DNA of 64,000 bases from Kingdonia uniflora. Lineage: Eukaryota; Streptophyta; Magnoliopsida; Ranunculales; Circaeasteraceae. Location: NCBI GenBank assembly GCA_014058105.1, contig JACGCM010002647.1:1426001-1490000 (forward strand), written 5' to 3'. Position 1 is the stretch's first letter; every line of letters begins with the position of its first letter. Positions 11,901 to 21,369 of the stretch are shown here, in pieces. Under the pieces are notes generated by a model. The model did not search any database. It saw only the letters and a program-made list of their open reading frames with translations, and had not been told where the DNA came from. The position numbers were made by a program, and so were the translations under genes.

Positions 11901-13654
11901 CTCCAACACCCGTCATTAGTCTCTTCGCCTGAGACTTTTATACCTTCACGGACCTACTATTAACTCTTTTATTTCTGTTGATGCCGAGCTATTTTAGAAC
12001 TATCTCAAGCTCAACCCCTTCTCGACCAACAGTATCTAGCAATGACTCCTACTTTGCCACCTTCGACCATGGACCTAAAAAAGAAATACAACACATTGTC
12101 AGACCAAAGAACAACCTTCAATTACAACAGTTTTATATTATACAATATTACTTACTTTTCTTTAAAGTTCTATAAAAAAGTTTCATTGGTTATTCATCCT
12201 CTCTCTGAAGGCAATCACTCTTCACCCATATCACATTATCATTCCAAACACGACTTGTTGAATTCAGATTGAAGAAAAGCGGTTGAGACGAGCTCGAACA
12301 GAAATACGCGCCTCCAGTTGTAGCATAATGTTTCACATCGTAATATTGCAAAATGTCCTCAGGAGTTATTCTCTTCTCCACTTTATTTTTTCCTATAATC
12401 TATTGAGAGTCTCACAAATAATGATCACCCCCCACATGTTCCCATTCAGTTGGGCAAGATAAGCCTTTACAATATTCATTATCCCTTTAACAAGATTATT
12501 ATGGGGCAAACTTAGTCCATATTCCAATTGAGATAGATAATACGAGAAACCCTCGCTTAGGTCACCTCGAACATTCCCATCGATATACTCAAGAGAGATC
12601 GATTCATCCACTCCCCTATCCAATTTTTCCTTTTTTAAGTCAGGCAACAAGAAGAAATGCACTTCTCCAGATGCTACAATACAACCTCTAAACTGCCTAT
12701 CATCATATTCTATAATATTGCCCCATTTTCCACCAACAAGAGCTTTGGATTTGCAGAACTCTCTAAACACATCGGAGTTCGGAGGGTATGATACCAATTT
12801 ATCAGGGAAGTCTGGATATTGAACAAGTACTACTTCGTCCTCCCTATCAGACTTTACATTAACAGATTCTACATGCTCAGACTCAATCGAACGACCAGAG
12901 GTCGACATCTCAATATCAATTGAAGTCTTCATCTCAAATATAAAGCTTAAAAGTGAGGTTTGATTCTATAACAGATATTCCTCACGCTCGACCTACATAC
13001 AGGTCCAGGTATTTCCTCATTATCTTCTATCTACATACATCCATCTACACATATACCATACATACATCATACATATACGTCTATTATGCATATATCTCTT
13101 TTAATAAAAAAAAAACAAAAATCAAACAGATTTTTATAAAATTGCTATAAACAGGAATTTTTCAAAATTTGAAACCCACAAAATCTTTCAAACCCACATT
13201 CACAAAATCATAAATCAGTTACTAACCTTCAACGTCCGAGTATGAATTGTCAAATCCTTCCATCATAATGCTGTTATACAACCACCGTCCTGTTTCTTTC
13301 TCCCCAACTTTTTCTCTCCTTGAGGGTTGATCACTCTCGTCTAATCTTTCACGCAAATCTCTGTAATTTTTTCTCTCCTCTCTCCCATTGTTCTTTTGCT
13401 TTTCAAAAGTTAATAAACATTTGAATGAGGAGGATGAACTATTATATATATTTTTTCTCCCTCCAACTGCTGGCAGTTATTGGGCCTCGTACGAGCCGCC
13501 CTTAGTTTTGGAACTGAGGCATCCTTCCATAATTAATATAAGACGTTTTACACCTTTTTGGTGAAAATGCCTTCCCATTATTACCTCCTAATCTATATTT
13601 TAATATATTCTCATCTCTCCTACATAAATCTCTCTCTGACCTTCCCACACTCAT
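8964..13654 (-). pseudogene. Tat-1 antisense ORF3: spliced coiled-coil protein gene (degenerate)
   Basis: Exons inferred by comparison of four copies: 13227-13654 (ATG in a TCATGA context; motif GKAFSPKRC), 12156-12932, 11547-12074, 11056-11462, 10819-10920 and 8964-10446. Donors include GTAAGT at 12150-12155 and at 11541-11546; the intron at 12075-12155 is 81 bp. Exon 2 codes for a globular part (YPDFPDKLVSYPPNSDVFRE, later CSSSSQPLFFNLNS). Exon 3 has a basic NKRRIDP motif. Exons 4 to 6 code for heptad-like coiled coil (for example KARADLANS). The C terminus has YFVEEVR, NIDRGNC and GRIIVATRAPDFMAE, then TAA at 8964. Stops in several exons and the lost donor of exon 5 (GTCGG) make this copy a pseudogene. 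The family is unknown to me; it resembles plant proteins loosely labelled putative gypsy-type transposon proteins. Confidence 0.75.
10819..10920 (-). other. Tat-1 ORF3 exon 5 (102 bp)
   Basis: TTTGTAG precedes the exon; it codes for ELKDMRLRIEELENELAKEK and more, 34 codons in all. The following donor is mutated to GTCGG. Tat-3 (60235-60336) and Tat-4 (54186-54287) have exons of exactly the same length and phase. Confidence 0.75.
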
Positions 13655-13748
13655 GATGACTCGATACTCACACGCAATGGAACTTTCCCTGTAATTATAG
13701 AAGAGACAAAAATCAAAGCTCACCTGCTTTTTCATTTCCTACTTCTAC

Positions 13749-13756
13749 TACTTATA
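13749..13756 (-). promoter_or_regulatory. TATA box of Tat-1 antisense ORF3
   Basis: TATAAGTA about 100 bp upstream of the ORF3 ATG. The same octamer, or TATAAGTT, lies upstream of ORF3 in the other three copies. Confidence 0.55.
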
Positions 13757-13968
13757 GAACTGCTGCTGTCATTTCCAAAGGTATTAAATTTTAAAACTCA
13801 AATTCTTTATTCATAACTGTTCCAAACCACATTTACAACAAAATAGGACAGATTCAAAGAAAAACATCTGCCTACAATTCAATTACAGTTATTCGACCTC
13901 ATTCAATTTCCTCCATTACATATAATTACACATAAAACATCCCAGATGTCCTGGAAGGCCACACCTAA

Positions 13969-14160
13969 TTAGTTTTCCCCGGCAATCCTCACATCTTCCT
14001 CCTTGATCTCTTCTACAACAATTTTCCTTACAACCTCTTTTCGAGCTGTAGGCTCAAAAATCGCTTCCCGGAATATCTCCGAGTAGAAATGACGTCCTAT
14101 CCCAAGTTCCCTCATCCACGAATCTAAGCCATCAAACTGCAATTCAGATTCAGGTAAGTC
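13969..14160 (-). pseudogene. Tat-1 antisense ORF2, N-terminally deleted
   Basis: The C-terminal half of ORF2 is preserved: GIGRHFYSEIFREAIFEP and EEIKEEDVRIAGEN, then TAA at 13969-13971. Compared with Tat-3, about 300 bp holding the TATA box and the MxKTRS start is missing, with the junction near 14160. A conserved leader equivalent to 42360-42550 of Tat-3 remains at about 14160-14340. Function unknown. Confidence 0.65.
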
Positions 14161-14721
14161 AGATATCTATACAAATCGGCCTCGTTGGATTCGTCCACTC
14201 ACGTTTCAACCTACTCCTTACAATCTCTCCACCTATACAACATTTCCAAATATAGATTCCAAAAGCTCAAAATTTTCAATTTCTCATCTGGAAAGATATT
14301 CTTCCCCCATGATTCTAGAATTTCTTCAATTCGATACATATTTTTACACATCTACATATTTTCACAAACACATCTTTCACATGTATTAACTTATATTTTT
14401 CACAGTTCGACTAATAAAACTTTATTTTTTAGTTTGACTTCCAATATTTCATTTTCGTCCTCTAAATATACATATCTATACTTCTTATAGCTCAATTTCA
14501 ATCACAATAGCTAATTTTATCTATCAACATAGAGTTTGAAAAAAAAAATTCATTAACTCGAATCAAAGTTATAGATACTTTACAGATAACAAGTCTTTCA
14601 GATACTTTATAGATAACAAGTCTTTTAGATTCTATTACAGATCATTCGACAGGTTACATGTCACTTTTCAGTGATGTTTTACACAAAGAATCTTCTAAAG
14701 CAAAGTTGGAACTGGAAATCA

Positions 14722-15275
14722 CTAGGACTCCTTCTTCCATCGCACCATTTGCGTCCACAAGAAACTGAGGAAGCTAAGGGTGTCAGTGCTTGAACCAACC
14801 CTCCAACAGAAGGCCTTATTCACGCCATGAGACAATGATTGCGTAGGGGGAAAATTTAAATATCCGTCTTCCTCCCCCACCACCATCGTCTCCTCCTCCA
14901 TAACCCCTACCAACGGAGAGTTGCTAGAGATTAAAGGAAGTCCTACCTTAAAATCCAGTCATTCACAGGATACCGGCGATACTGCCACGCAGATACGCTG
15001 GCCCTCACATCTATCTCCTCAACCTTATCCTCCACAAGGATGAGAAGACACCTTCGACATTGTCCACCTGTCAAGACAACGTAATGAAATCTCCATATAT
15101 AGTAGAAGTTATCCTCAGCTTCAGCCGCTTCATCTTCAAACATCCCATGATTCGTCGATGGTACGGGAATTGGGGTGGGCATCTCCAGCGATTGATCCCC
15201 AAAATATCTTAACTTTAACCTCTGCAATTCAGTAAAATCTTTCTCTTCATACACCATTCGCCTGGTCTTCACCAT
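14722..15275 (-). pseudogene. Tat-1 antisense ORF1: small protein with Gly-rich tail
   Basis: An open frame at 14943-15275 starts MVKTRRMVYEEKDF, continues through FGDQSLEMPTPIPVPS, an acidic EDEAAEAEDNFYYIWRF segment and VEDKVEEIDV, and ends at 14943. Beyond the stop a Gly-rich stretch (GRGYGGGDDGGGGGRR, about 14857-14902) and TQSLSHGVNKAF (near 14800) match the in-frame continuation in Tat-3 and Tat-4, so the ancestral protein was longer. Its ATG is 75 bp after a TATA box, just inside the 3' LTR. No known domain is recognised; the tail is RGG-like, which would fit RNA binding (inference). Confidence 0.65.
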
Positions 15276-15342
15276 TATAACTCAGAGAATCTAGAAAATA
15301 TTTCAACCACAACGTACTTCGCCAAAGCTCCAATACATGTAC

Positions 15343-15350
15343 TATTTATA
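15343..15350 (-). promoter_or_regulatory. TATA box of Tat-1 antisense ORF1
   Basis: TATAAATA on the minus strand, 75 bp before the ORF1 ATG. Tat-3 has the same octamer at the same distance. Confidence 0.6.
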
Positions 15351-15600
15351 TCTTACTTATATTTAATACGCAGGTACGTTTCCAACACAATCATCATTCA
15401 AAGCAGAGCCACTCTCAGAACCCTGAGCATTAAATACATTAATCATTTCCATCGCCATAAATACAAGATACATCCCTTCAACAAAAATACCGAGTACCCA
15501 AACAGTCAAATCACCATTAAATACCTCCTATCTTTTCAACTTCTAACACCAATAATGAAAAAGTTTCTTCTCAACCAAAGCCATTCGCGTCTTCAGTTGT

Positions 15601-15611
15601 GAGGGGGCGAT
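15601..15611 (+). other. Tat-1 polypurine tract
   Basis: GAGGGGGCGAT abuts the TG of the 3' LTR. The same motif precedes the 3' LTR in Tat-2 (GAGGGGGCAAT) and Tat-3 (GAGGGGGTGAT). Confidence 0.85.
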
Positions 15612-16216
15612 TGTAGGGACCTATCCCTGGACCCAGTCTAAATTTGAACTACCTCAGTATTAGACTCACGCATTCCACACGTGACATGAATAGTCAGTAT
15701 TAGTACCTAGCTAGACCATGAACTGATAAAAAACGTGGATCAAGTACAACAGAGGAATAAGAACAAGTTAAAGGCATATGTCTCCCACAAAATCACCAGT
15801 TACACAGTCAACTACCACTTGCCTCATTTTTCAGAGAACATACTTCTGCACGATAACGAGTTTCGGGTAAGGTTTATATAAAGAAAAAGTTTTAGAGGAG
15901 ATAGGGATGAAGAAAAACCAGATTTTCTAGACTTTTACACAGGAATTTCTAGATTCTGAACATCACAAAACTTCTTATTTACAAGATCAAGCATTTCTAG
16001 TTTAAGAGATCATTTTTAATAAGATATCAGCCTCAAGCAATAAAAGTTATTGTTACTAAAACCCTTAACTCAAGGTCGTGGTTTGTTACCTATTCAGAGG
16101 TTTTTCACGCAAAATCACCTTTGTCATTTCTTGTTTTACATTAGTTTTTGTCACAGGCATATTTGGTGTAAGAGCTAATTTCGAGCCATTTCGAGCTACA
16201 GAATTAGGCCATTATA
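15612..16216 (+). repeat. Tat-1 3' LTR
   Basis: Starts TGTAGGGACC and ends GGCCATTATA, the final CA having decayed to TA. It aligns with 2232-2832. Followed directly by the target duplication GATAT. Confidence 0.95.
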
Positions 16217-16221
16217 GATAT
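16217..16221. repeat. Target-site duplication of Tat-1, right copy
   Basis: GATAT, identical to 2227-2231. Confidence 0.9.
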
Positions 16222-16781
16222 CAGGATTATAACTTACAAAAATGGAGGGAAATAATAATAATAATAATAATAATAGACATCCTTGTGCAAGCAAAACTGT
16301 GGAACCAATCAGAAAGTAGGGGTTTGTACCATGATGAAATTCATGGGAAATGTCCTCTACTAACTACGTAATTCATAACTCATGATATTGCTTTCTGATG
16401 AAAATGAAGTTTACAATAAAAGCAACAACAGTTGTAGAGAAGTAGGGTTTTGTACATTAGTTTTTATTTTCAAGGGGGTGCACATAGTACAACCCGACCA
16501 AACTTTAATGAGTAAATTTCTTGCTCCTTTTGTATTGTTTGATATAGAGGGAACATGTTAATTATTTGCCTAATTTTGATTATTATGTTTCAAGTTTAGG
16601 CACGATAAAACTGAGAAGCCAAGGCAACAAGTGTCTAACTTTTGTTGGGTTAGTCACCCCTTTGCCTAACAGCTGCCGGCCTGACAACCTTCTGTTAGTC
16701 TTTCTTATCCTTAAGTTAGGTTTGTGCAATGGATACAAGAATAACTCCATCAAACTAATCTTTGAAGGCCAAGGAACATAG
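16222..16781. other. Spacer between Tat-1 and Tat-2
   Basis: About 560 bp of non-transposon DNA, contiguous with 1-2226 before Tat-1 inserted and with 31029 onward before Tat-2 inserted. It holds an (AAT)n microsatellite at 16251-16275. No gene is recognised. Confidence 0.5.
16251..16275 (+). repeat. (AAT)n microsatellite
   Basis: About eight uninterrupted AAT units. Confidence 0.9.
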
Positions 16782-16786
16782 TATCT
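16782..16786. repeat. Target-site duplication of Tat-2, left copy
   Basis: GTATC, identical to 31024-31028. Confidence 0.9.
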
Positions 16787-17383
16787 GTAAGGACCAGATT
16801 TTGCAAAGCTCGAAATAGCTTGAAATCGATCCTTACACCAAGAACTACTATGGCAAGAATTAAATAAGGGATAACACTTCACACAGGGGATTTAGCATGG
16901 AAAACCTGTAAATAGGTATAAAACCACGACCTCGAGTGAAGGATTTTGTTAAAGTAGTATTATTGCTTGAGAGAGGGAGTATCTGATTATAAGAGTTAAT
17001 CAAAGAAAAAATAGCTAAAGATCAGATAATTGTGTGTATAGAATTGTCTATCGACTGTCCTGTTCCTTAGGAGCTCTGCCCTTTTATAGACCCTGCTCTC
17101 TTCTTAACATCGTGCTTGAACACGTTCTCCTGAAAGTGGGAGTCATGGGCAGTTGAGTGTGTAACTGCTAGCTCGTGGGAGATAGGTGTATGTTGACTTG
17201 TTCTGTTTACATCTGTTGTGGATGACCCACGTTCTGCTTGAGTTCGTGGTTGATGTGTAACTATTGACGTGTATGTAACGTGCTTGTTTATGCGTAAGTC
17301 TGGTACTGGATAGGATCGAGTCTTTCAGAGCTTGAGGTATATATGAGATCGAGTGTCCATAGCTCAAGGGATAAGTCCCTACA
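16787..17383 (-). repeat. Tat-2 3' LTR
   Basis: Plus-strand ends are TGTAAGGACC and AAGTCCCTACA. A TATA box (TATAAAAG on the minus strand) lies at 17081-17088. It aligns throughout with 30425-31023. Confidence 0.95.
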
Positions 17384-17394
17384 ATTGCCCCCTC
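17384..17394 (-). other. Tat-2 polypurine tract
   Basis: GAGGGGGCAAT on the minus strand, directly abutting the 3' LTR. Confidence 0.85.
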
Positions 17395-17595
17395 GTAACT
17401 GAAGTCATGTGTGGCTTTAGTTGAGAAAAATCCTAAACTCAGACCCTGTGATGATGTAAGCGAGAGTTTAAAAATTGGAACTTCTGTATTGATGAACGTA
17501 TTGTCATTATGACGCGTGAGTGTTATGGGCAGACTTGTGGTTTTCTCGAGCGGATGACTATCTAGGGAAACAACGTGCGTTAAATGCGGTATCTC

Positions 17596-17603
17596 TATAA
17601 ATA
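17596..17603 (+). promoter_or_regulatory. TATA box of Tat-2 antisense ORF1
   Basis: TATAAATA, 71 bp upstream of the ORF1 ATG at 17667. Tat-1 and Tat-3 have the same octamer at 75 bp. Confidence 0.5.
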
Positions 17604-17666
17604 ATGGTCAGATCTGATCGCCGAATAACCTGCAACAAATCTTTACTTTGTAACATCTTGGTTAAG

Positions 17667-17983
17667 ATGAGGAATCGAGTGTATCATACCCGGTTTTCTT
17701 TCATCATTGAAGAATCCCGGATACGGTATTTTTGATATCAGAGTAGGGAAACTCCCTTTGTTGTTTTGTTGAAAGAATGTTATTTGAAAAATTTATGGGT
17801 ATTATGTAGCGTCCGATTTAGCGGTTGGGGTGTATGCGATACAAAATCCCTGGCCTCTAATGACGCTCTGATTTCTAAGGTAGGAGTCCTCTTCAAGCTC
17901 TACTAACTTTGGGTTGGTGGGGATAATAAGGAAGAGACGGCGGTGGTGGAGGTGGTGGAGGTGGCGTATGGAAGATGGATCGC
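17667..17983 (+). pseudogene. Tat-2 antisense ORF1 (degenerate)
   Basis: Identified by position and promoter rather than strong similarity. The ATG reads MRNRVYHTRF, then stops and frameshifts follow. Near 17932-17972 a Gly-rich stretch (GRDGGGGGGGGG) matches the tail of ORF1 in the other copies. The central FGDQSLEMP block is not recognisable. Function unknown. Confidence 0.4.
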
Positions 17984-18553
17984 TTCCTTCGGCACAATCG
18001 TCATTTCTTTTAATTCTTCTTACAGGGAAATTAAGGGAAAAGAGGTGTTTGACCTGTTGCAGTCTTGCATTTTTCTAGCTGTGGCTGAGGTTTCTCTGGA
18101 AGATCAGCATTATCTTGGCAACGAGAAAAGAACTAGAGACCTGTCCTCGTGCTTTAGAATGTATCTGTAATATCGAGTTTCTAAAAGCTGGATTCTATAA
18201 TTATAAAGCAATGCTGTAGGGGTAGTCCTGTAACAAACTTATTTGATGAAAATCGAGCGTAATAAAAGAATATCGCGTTTGTTTCTTATTAGCAAAAAGC
18301 ATAAATAGTTGACACGTCATCGAGCTGTAATAATATGGGAGTAAATAGTTGGTGGGATAACATACCTTATCCTACCTCGTAAACGAATCGAGCTTAACAG
18401 ATGTAAAGATAATGCTCAAAATGTAACCTTTAGATAGCTCGATTAAACACGAAAAGATAATAGTAAGTAGTTTGATCCCGAGAAGAGTGGGTTATAGAAA
18501 CTAAAATGCGTTGCGTATAGTCAATCGAAAAATTAGTCTTGTTAACTGAACAG

Positions 18554-18560
18554 TATAAAA
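18554..18560 (+). promoter_or_regulatory. TATA box of Tat-2 antisense ORF2
   Basis: TATAAAA 42 bp upstream of the ATG at 18596. ORF2 in Tat-3 and Tat-4 has TATAAATA 47-48 bp upstream of its ATG. Confidence 0.5.
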
Positions 18561-18595
18561 ATATGACTAATTCTTTAAGAAGGTTATTCATAAAA

Positions 18596-18973
18596 ATGGT
18601 GAAGACTCGCTCTCATAGGGCTATTGAAGCGCGTGCGTTGAACGACTTGAGCTTAGCACTCAAGATTGATGAAATAAGGGAACCTATTTTCGGGCAGCAA
18701 GGTTCTGATGCAGTTCTGCTCGAGACCCGTGCAAACTACGATGGTATGACTGATGTAAAAAGGGGCAAGGAAATGAACCGCGTGTACTGGTCTGAGTCTA
18801 TTCGTATCAATTGGCGGTCTGTTGAAGATCGCAAAGAGTTCATTATGATGATGGCAAGGGAGGAGATCATCAATGAGGATAAGCATATCGCCTCAGGGCT
18901 ACTGAAAGCTTGTGGTGTCGAAGGGCACACCGGTTGCTTCAAATGCAAGTATCTCGGAGATTGGAGTGATTGA
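18596..18973 (+). CDS. Tat-2 antisense ORF2, uninterrupted small protein
   Basis: A complete 125-codon frame starting MVKTRSHRAIEARAL, without a stop until TGA at 18971-18973. The start was chosen because MVKTRS recurs at ORF2 of Tat-3 (MMKTRS) and Tat-4 (MVQTRS); an in-frame ATG at 18539 would add 19 residues but would overlap the TATA box. The middle is charged (NRVYWSESIRINWRSVEDR), and the C terminus has CGVEGHTGCFKCKYLG, a Cys/His cluster that might bind zinc (inference). The body is poorly alignable with ORF2 of Tat-3. It is the only antisense small ORF here that stays open. Function unknown. Confidence 0.6.
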   Translation: MVKTRSHRAIEARALNDLSLALKIDEIREPIFGQQGSDAVLLETRANYDGMTDVKRGKEMNRVYWSESIRINWRSVEDRKEFIMMMAREEIINEDKHIASGLLKACGVEGHTGCFKCKYLGDWSD

Positions 18974-19122
18974 CTGCTTTATTTTTGAATTTTTGAAATG
19001 TAACTGCCTGAATTTACTTGAAGAAAACTCTGTTCATGAAAATAAGCTATGACCAGGATTGCTATTGAAACTAAATTTTTGAATTTGTGCTGCTAATTGA
19101 TATTGACGTTAAAGTCAATGTG

Positions 19123-19130
19123 TATAAGTA
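19123..19130 (+). promoter_or_regulatory. TATA box of Tat-2 antisense ORF3
   Basis: TATAAGTA 54 bp upstream of the ATG at 19177. The same octamer precedes ORF3 of Tat-1 and Tat-4. Confidence 0.55.
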
Positions 19131-20657
19131 GGGCAAACAAAGGTACGTGGAATTTTAAAATAGATAATTCAGAATCATGAGTTTGGGGCATTGTGAAAAG
19201 AGTGGGACCAAGAGGCTGAGAGATACGCTAAAGTATAATATTTGGTGTTATGATGGGAAGGTGGTTTCACCGAAGCGGTACGACATGTCTGACAGGTTCA
19301 GACGAATAGACGGCTTGGTTCAGGAATCGAGGACTATTTATTCGAAAGCTCAAAACTGCCAGCGGTTCGGGGAAAGGTGTCCCTCTCTTCCCTTTCCAAA
19401 TACAAAAAACTAGAAACATAAAAGAAGGGTTAGGGAGATAGAGATCTCGACTGACGATTCCATTACCGCCGAAGGAGGAAAGGATAAAAGGAAAACAGTA
19501 TCTAGGAGTCTCTATTGCAAACAGCGAGAGGAGGCTGAGATCAAGAAAGGTTTGAAGAAGGTACAAAAATTAAGCAAACTGGTGAGGACCAACGCTGTAG
19601 ACTCTCACTCGGGTGTTGAAGGTAAGTCTTTCTTTGTGTTTATAAGAGTTTTTGTATAAAAATCTTTATTGTGTTGGGATAAGGATGTAATTCCCACCCA
19701 AACACAAAATAAAAATAATAAGGGGAATAATGACTACGGGGCGAGAAAAATCATTGTGTGATAATTGTGATTGTAGAAGTGATCTAGTAGTATGAGCTAA
19801 TAATTGATATATATACCTCGACCTATCTATAGGTTTTGTTGGAACAACTTCTTGTATAATAGATCCTTTACTGTAGATAAGTATGGTTTCAACCTCCGGT
19901 TGTGCAAAGGCTGATGAAGTAGACCTAGTAGGGTATTTATCTCCCTTCATTGGAGTATGGGACAAGGAGGATATTGTAGTAGAATTGGTAAAATGGCATC
20001 GTTTGAAGGGTTCTCGAGTTGAGTACCCTATGGGTTGTAGTCGATTTAGGGAGTTCTGTAAGGCCAAAAGTTGTGTAGATGGGATCTGGGGGTACGCCTT
20101 CGGATATAAGGGTAATTTCTTTAGGACTTGCAGTGTCAGACAAAGAGGGGATTAGCTATATTTTCTACCTGATTTGGCTAAAGAAAAGAAGTGCAGGCAC
20201 TTGGGGGACGAAGTGTCCTTGGAGTACGTTCAAGGCGTGGTGAAGGAGAGTCGAACTGATGGTTTTTGTTATTATTTAGCCCAGTTCGACTATGGGTTGA
20301 CGATGTATTTGAGCAATTTGGCTAAGAGTGTTATGAATATGATTGGGGCTTGACCGATGCAGCTAAATTCCAATTTATGGGAAGTTATCCTTGTATGCAA
20401 AACCCTTAATGAGAGATGGGCTGCATCTGGTAGTGAGAGTAGGATTACTGCCAAGGATTTTCTGGAGTATTTCGCTGTGAAGTATGTCACAGCAACTGAT
20501 GGTGCATATCTATTTTCTAGTTCTTCAAGACCATGCTTCTTCGACCTATCTTTAGCAGGGCGAGTGTGGAACGACAACCATTTATGGGTGTTTGGTGAAT
20601 GTCTTCAGCGGTCTGATAAGGAACCCCTGGAACTTAATAATAGAACTATAACAAAGG

Positions 20658-20750
20658 GTAAGTATACCATTGAAAATCAAACTATCATTTGTATGTTGAA
20701 CCATATTTCTATAGTTGATTTGTATCTTACGTAGCCTATCTTTTATGCAG
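20658..20750 (+). other. Tat-2 ORF3 intron 2
   Basis: 93 bp from GTAAGT to TTTTATGCAG. Removing it keeps one open frame from 20355 to 21304. The equivalent introns are 81 bp (Tat-1), 82 bp (Tat-3) and 86 bp (Tat-4). Confidence 0.75.
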
Positions 20751-21304
20751 GAATTAGCTACAAAGTTTCGAGGAAGGAATTCTTCATAGATTTTGTTGTC
20801 AAGGAAAGCACTGAGCTCGAGGTCGTTCTCAAAAAGTTAGGGATAAATAGGTTCAAAAGGGTAGCTGGTAAGGATGACAAGGTCAGGAGATCTCAAGCGA
20901 AGAGGAGAATGGCAGGGAAAACTCCAGGCTCTATGGAAGAGAATTTGTTAACTCTTGAACTTAATACTCCTTTGAAGTTTGCACAGCTTAACAAAATGCC
21001 AGATGGGCCAGTAGACATGGCCACTGTGTCCAACACCGTTGTACACAATCTTGCGAAGAAGATGGCTGTGAAAAGGGGGGCTGCTTCTCGTTCTGCTACG
21101 TCAGACAGTGTGGATGATAGCAGTAAGAGGAGGAAGGTAACTCCTCCCGCAAAGTCGCAGGTGGTGTTAGAGGAAAGCGTTAAGATCGCTGAGGGGGCTG
21201 ACTTAAGGCCGCGTTTTGAGGTTGAAACCGGTCTCATGGAGGAACACTGTCGAGCTAAAGCTCGAGAGAAGGGGGTTACTGTTGCTGAAGATGAGTTTAA
21301 GAAG

Positions 21305-21369
21305 GTTAGTAAATATTTGGTTTTTTCGTATTGTTTTGTTGTCTCGAGCTGACTTATTTCTTAATGCAG
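21305..21369 (+). other. Tat-2 ORF3 intron 3
   Basis: 65 bp from GTTAGT to AATGCAG, phase 0; exon 3 ends EDEFKK and exon 4 begins FARALRGAQLG. Equivalents are 84 bp in Tat-1 and 74 bp in Tat-3 and Tat-4. Confidence 0.7.

Larger units (their letters stand above)
2232..16216 (+). mobile_element. Tat-1: Ty3/gypsy Tat-clade LTR retrotransposon
   Basis: A structurally complete element of 13,985 bp with two LTRs (601 and 605 bp), a PBS-like site, degenerate gag-pol on the plus strand, a tandem array, antisense ORFs 3 to 1 on the minus strand, a polypurine tract and a perfect 5-bp target duplication GATAT. Clade assignment rests on the second RNase H after RT-RNase H, the TTTGGTGTCGTCTGTGGGA motif after the LTR (a decayed TTTGGCGCCGTCTGTGGGA) and the extra coding region 3' of pol. 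Many stops make it non-autonomous now. Its LTRs and antisense genes most resemble those of Tat-3. Confidence 0.95.

Noticed and set aside
17943..18170. Open frame starting MVEVVEVAYGRW as a separate gene
   Set aside because: It is the Gly-rich tail of antisense ORF1 read in another frame; other copies share the Gly frame, not this one.
19622..19882. Simple in-frame joining of ORF3 exon 1 to exon 2
   Set aside because: The donor is conserved but no acceptor gives an open frame in the copies checked; exon 2 may have its own start.
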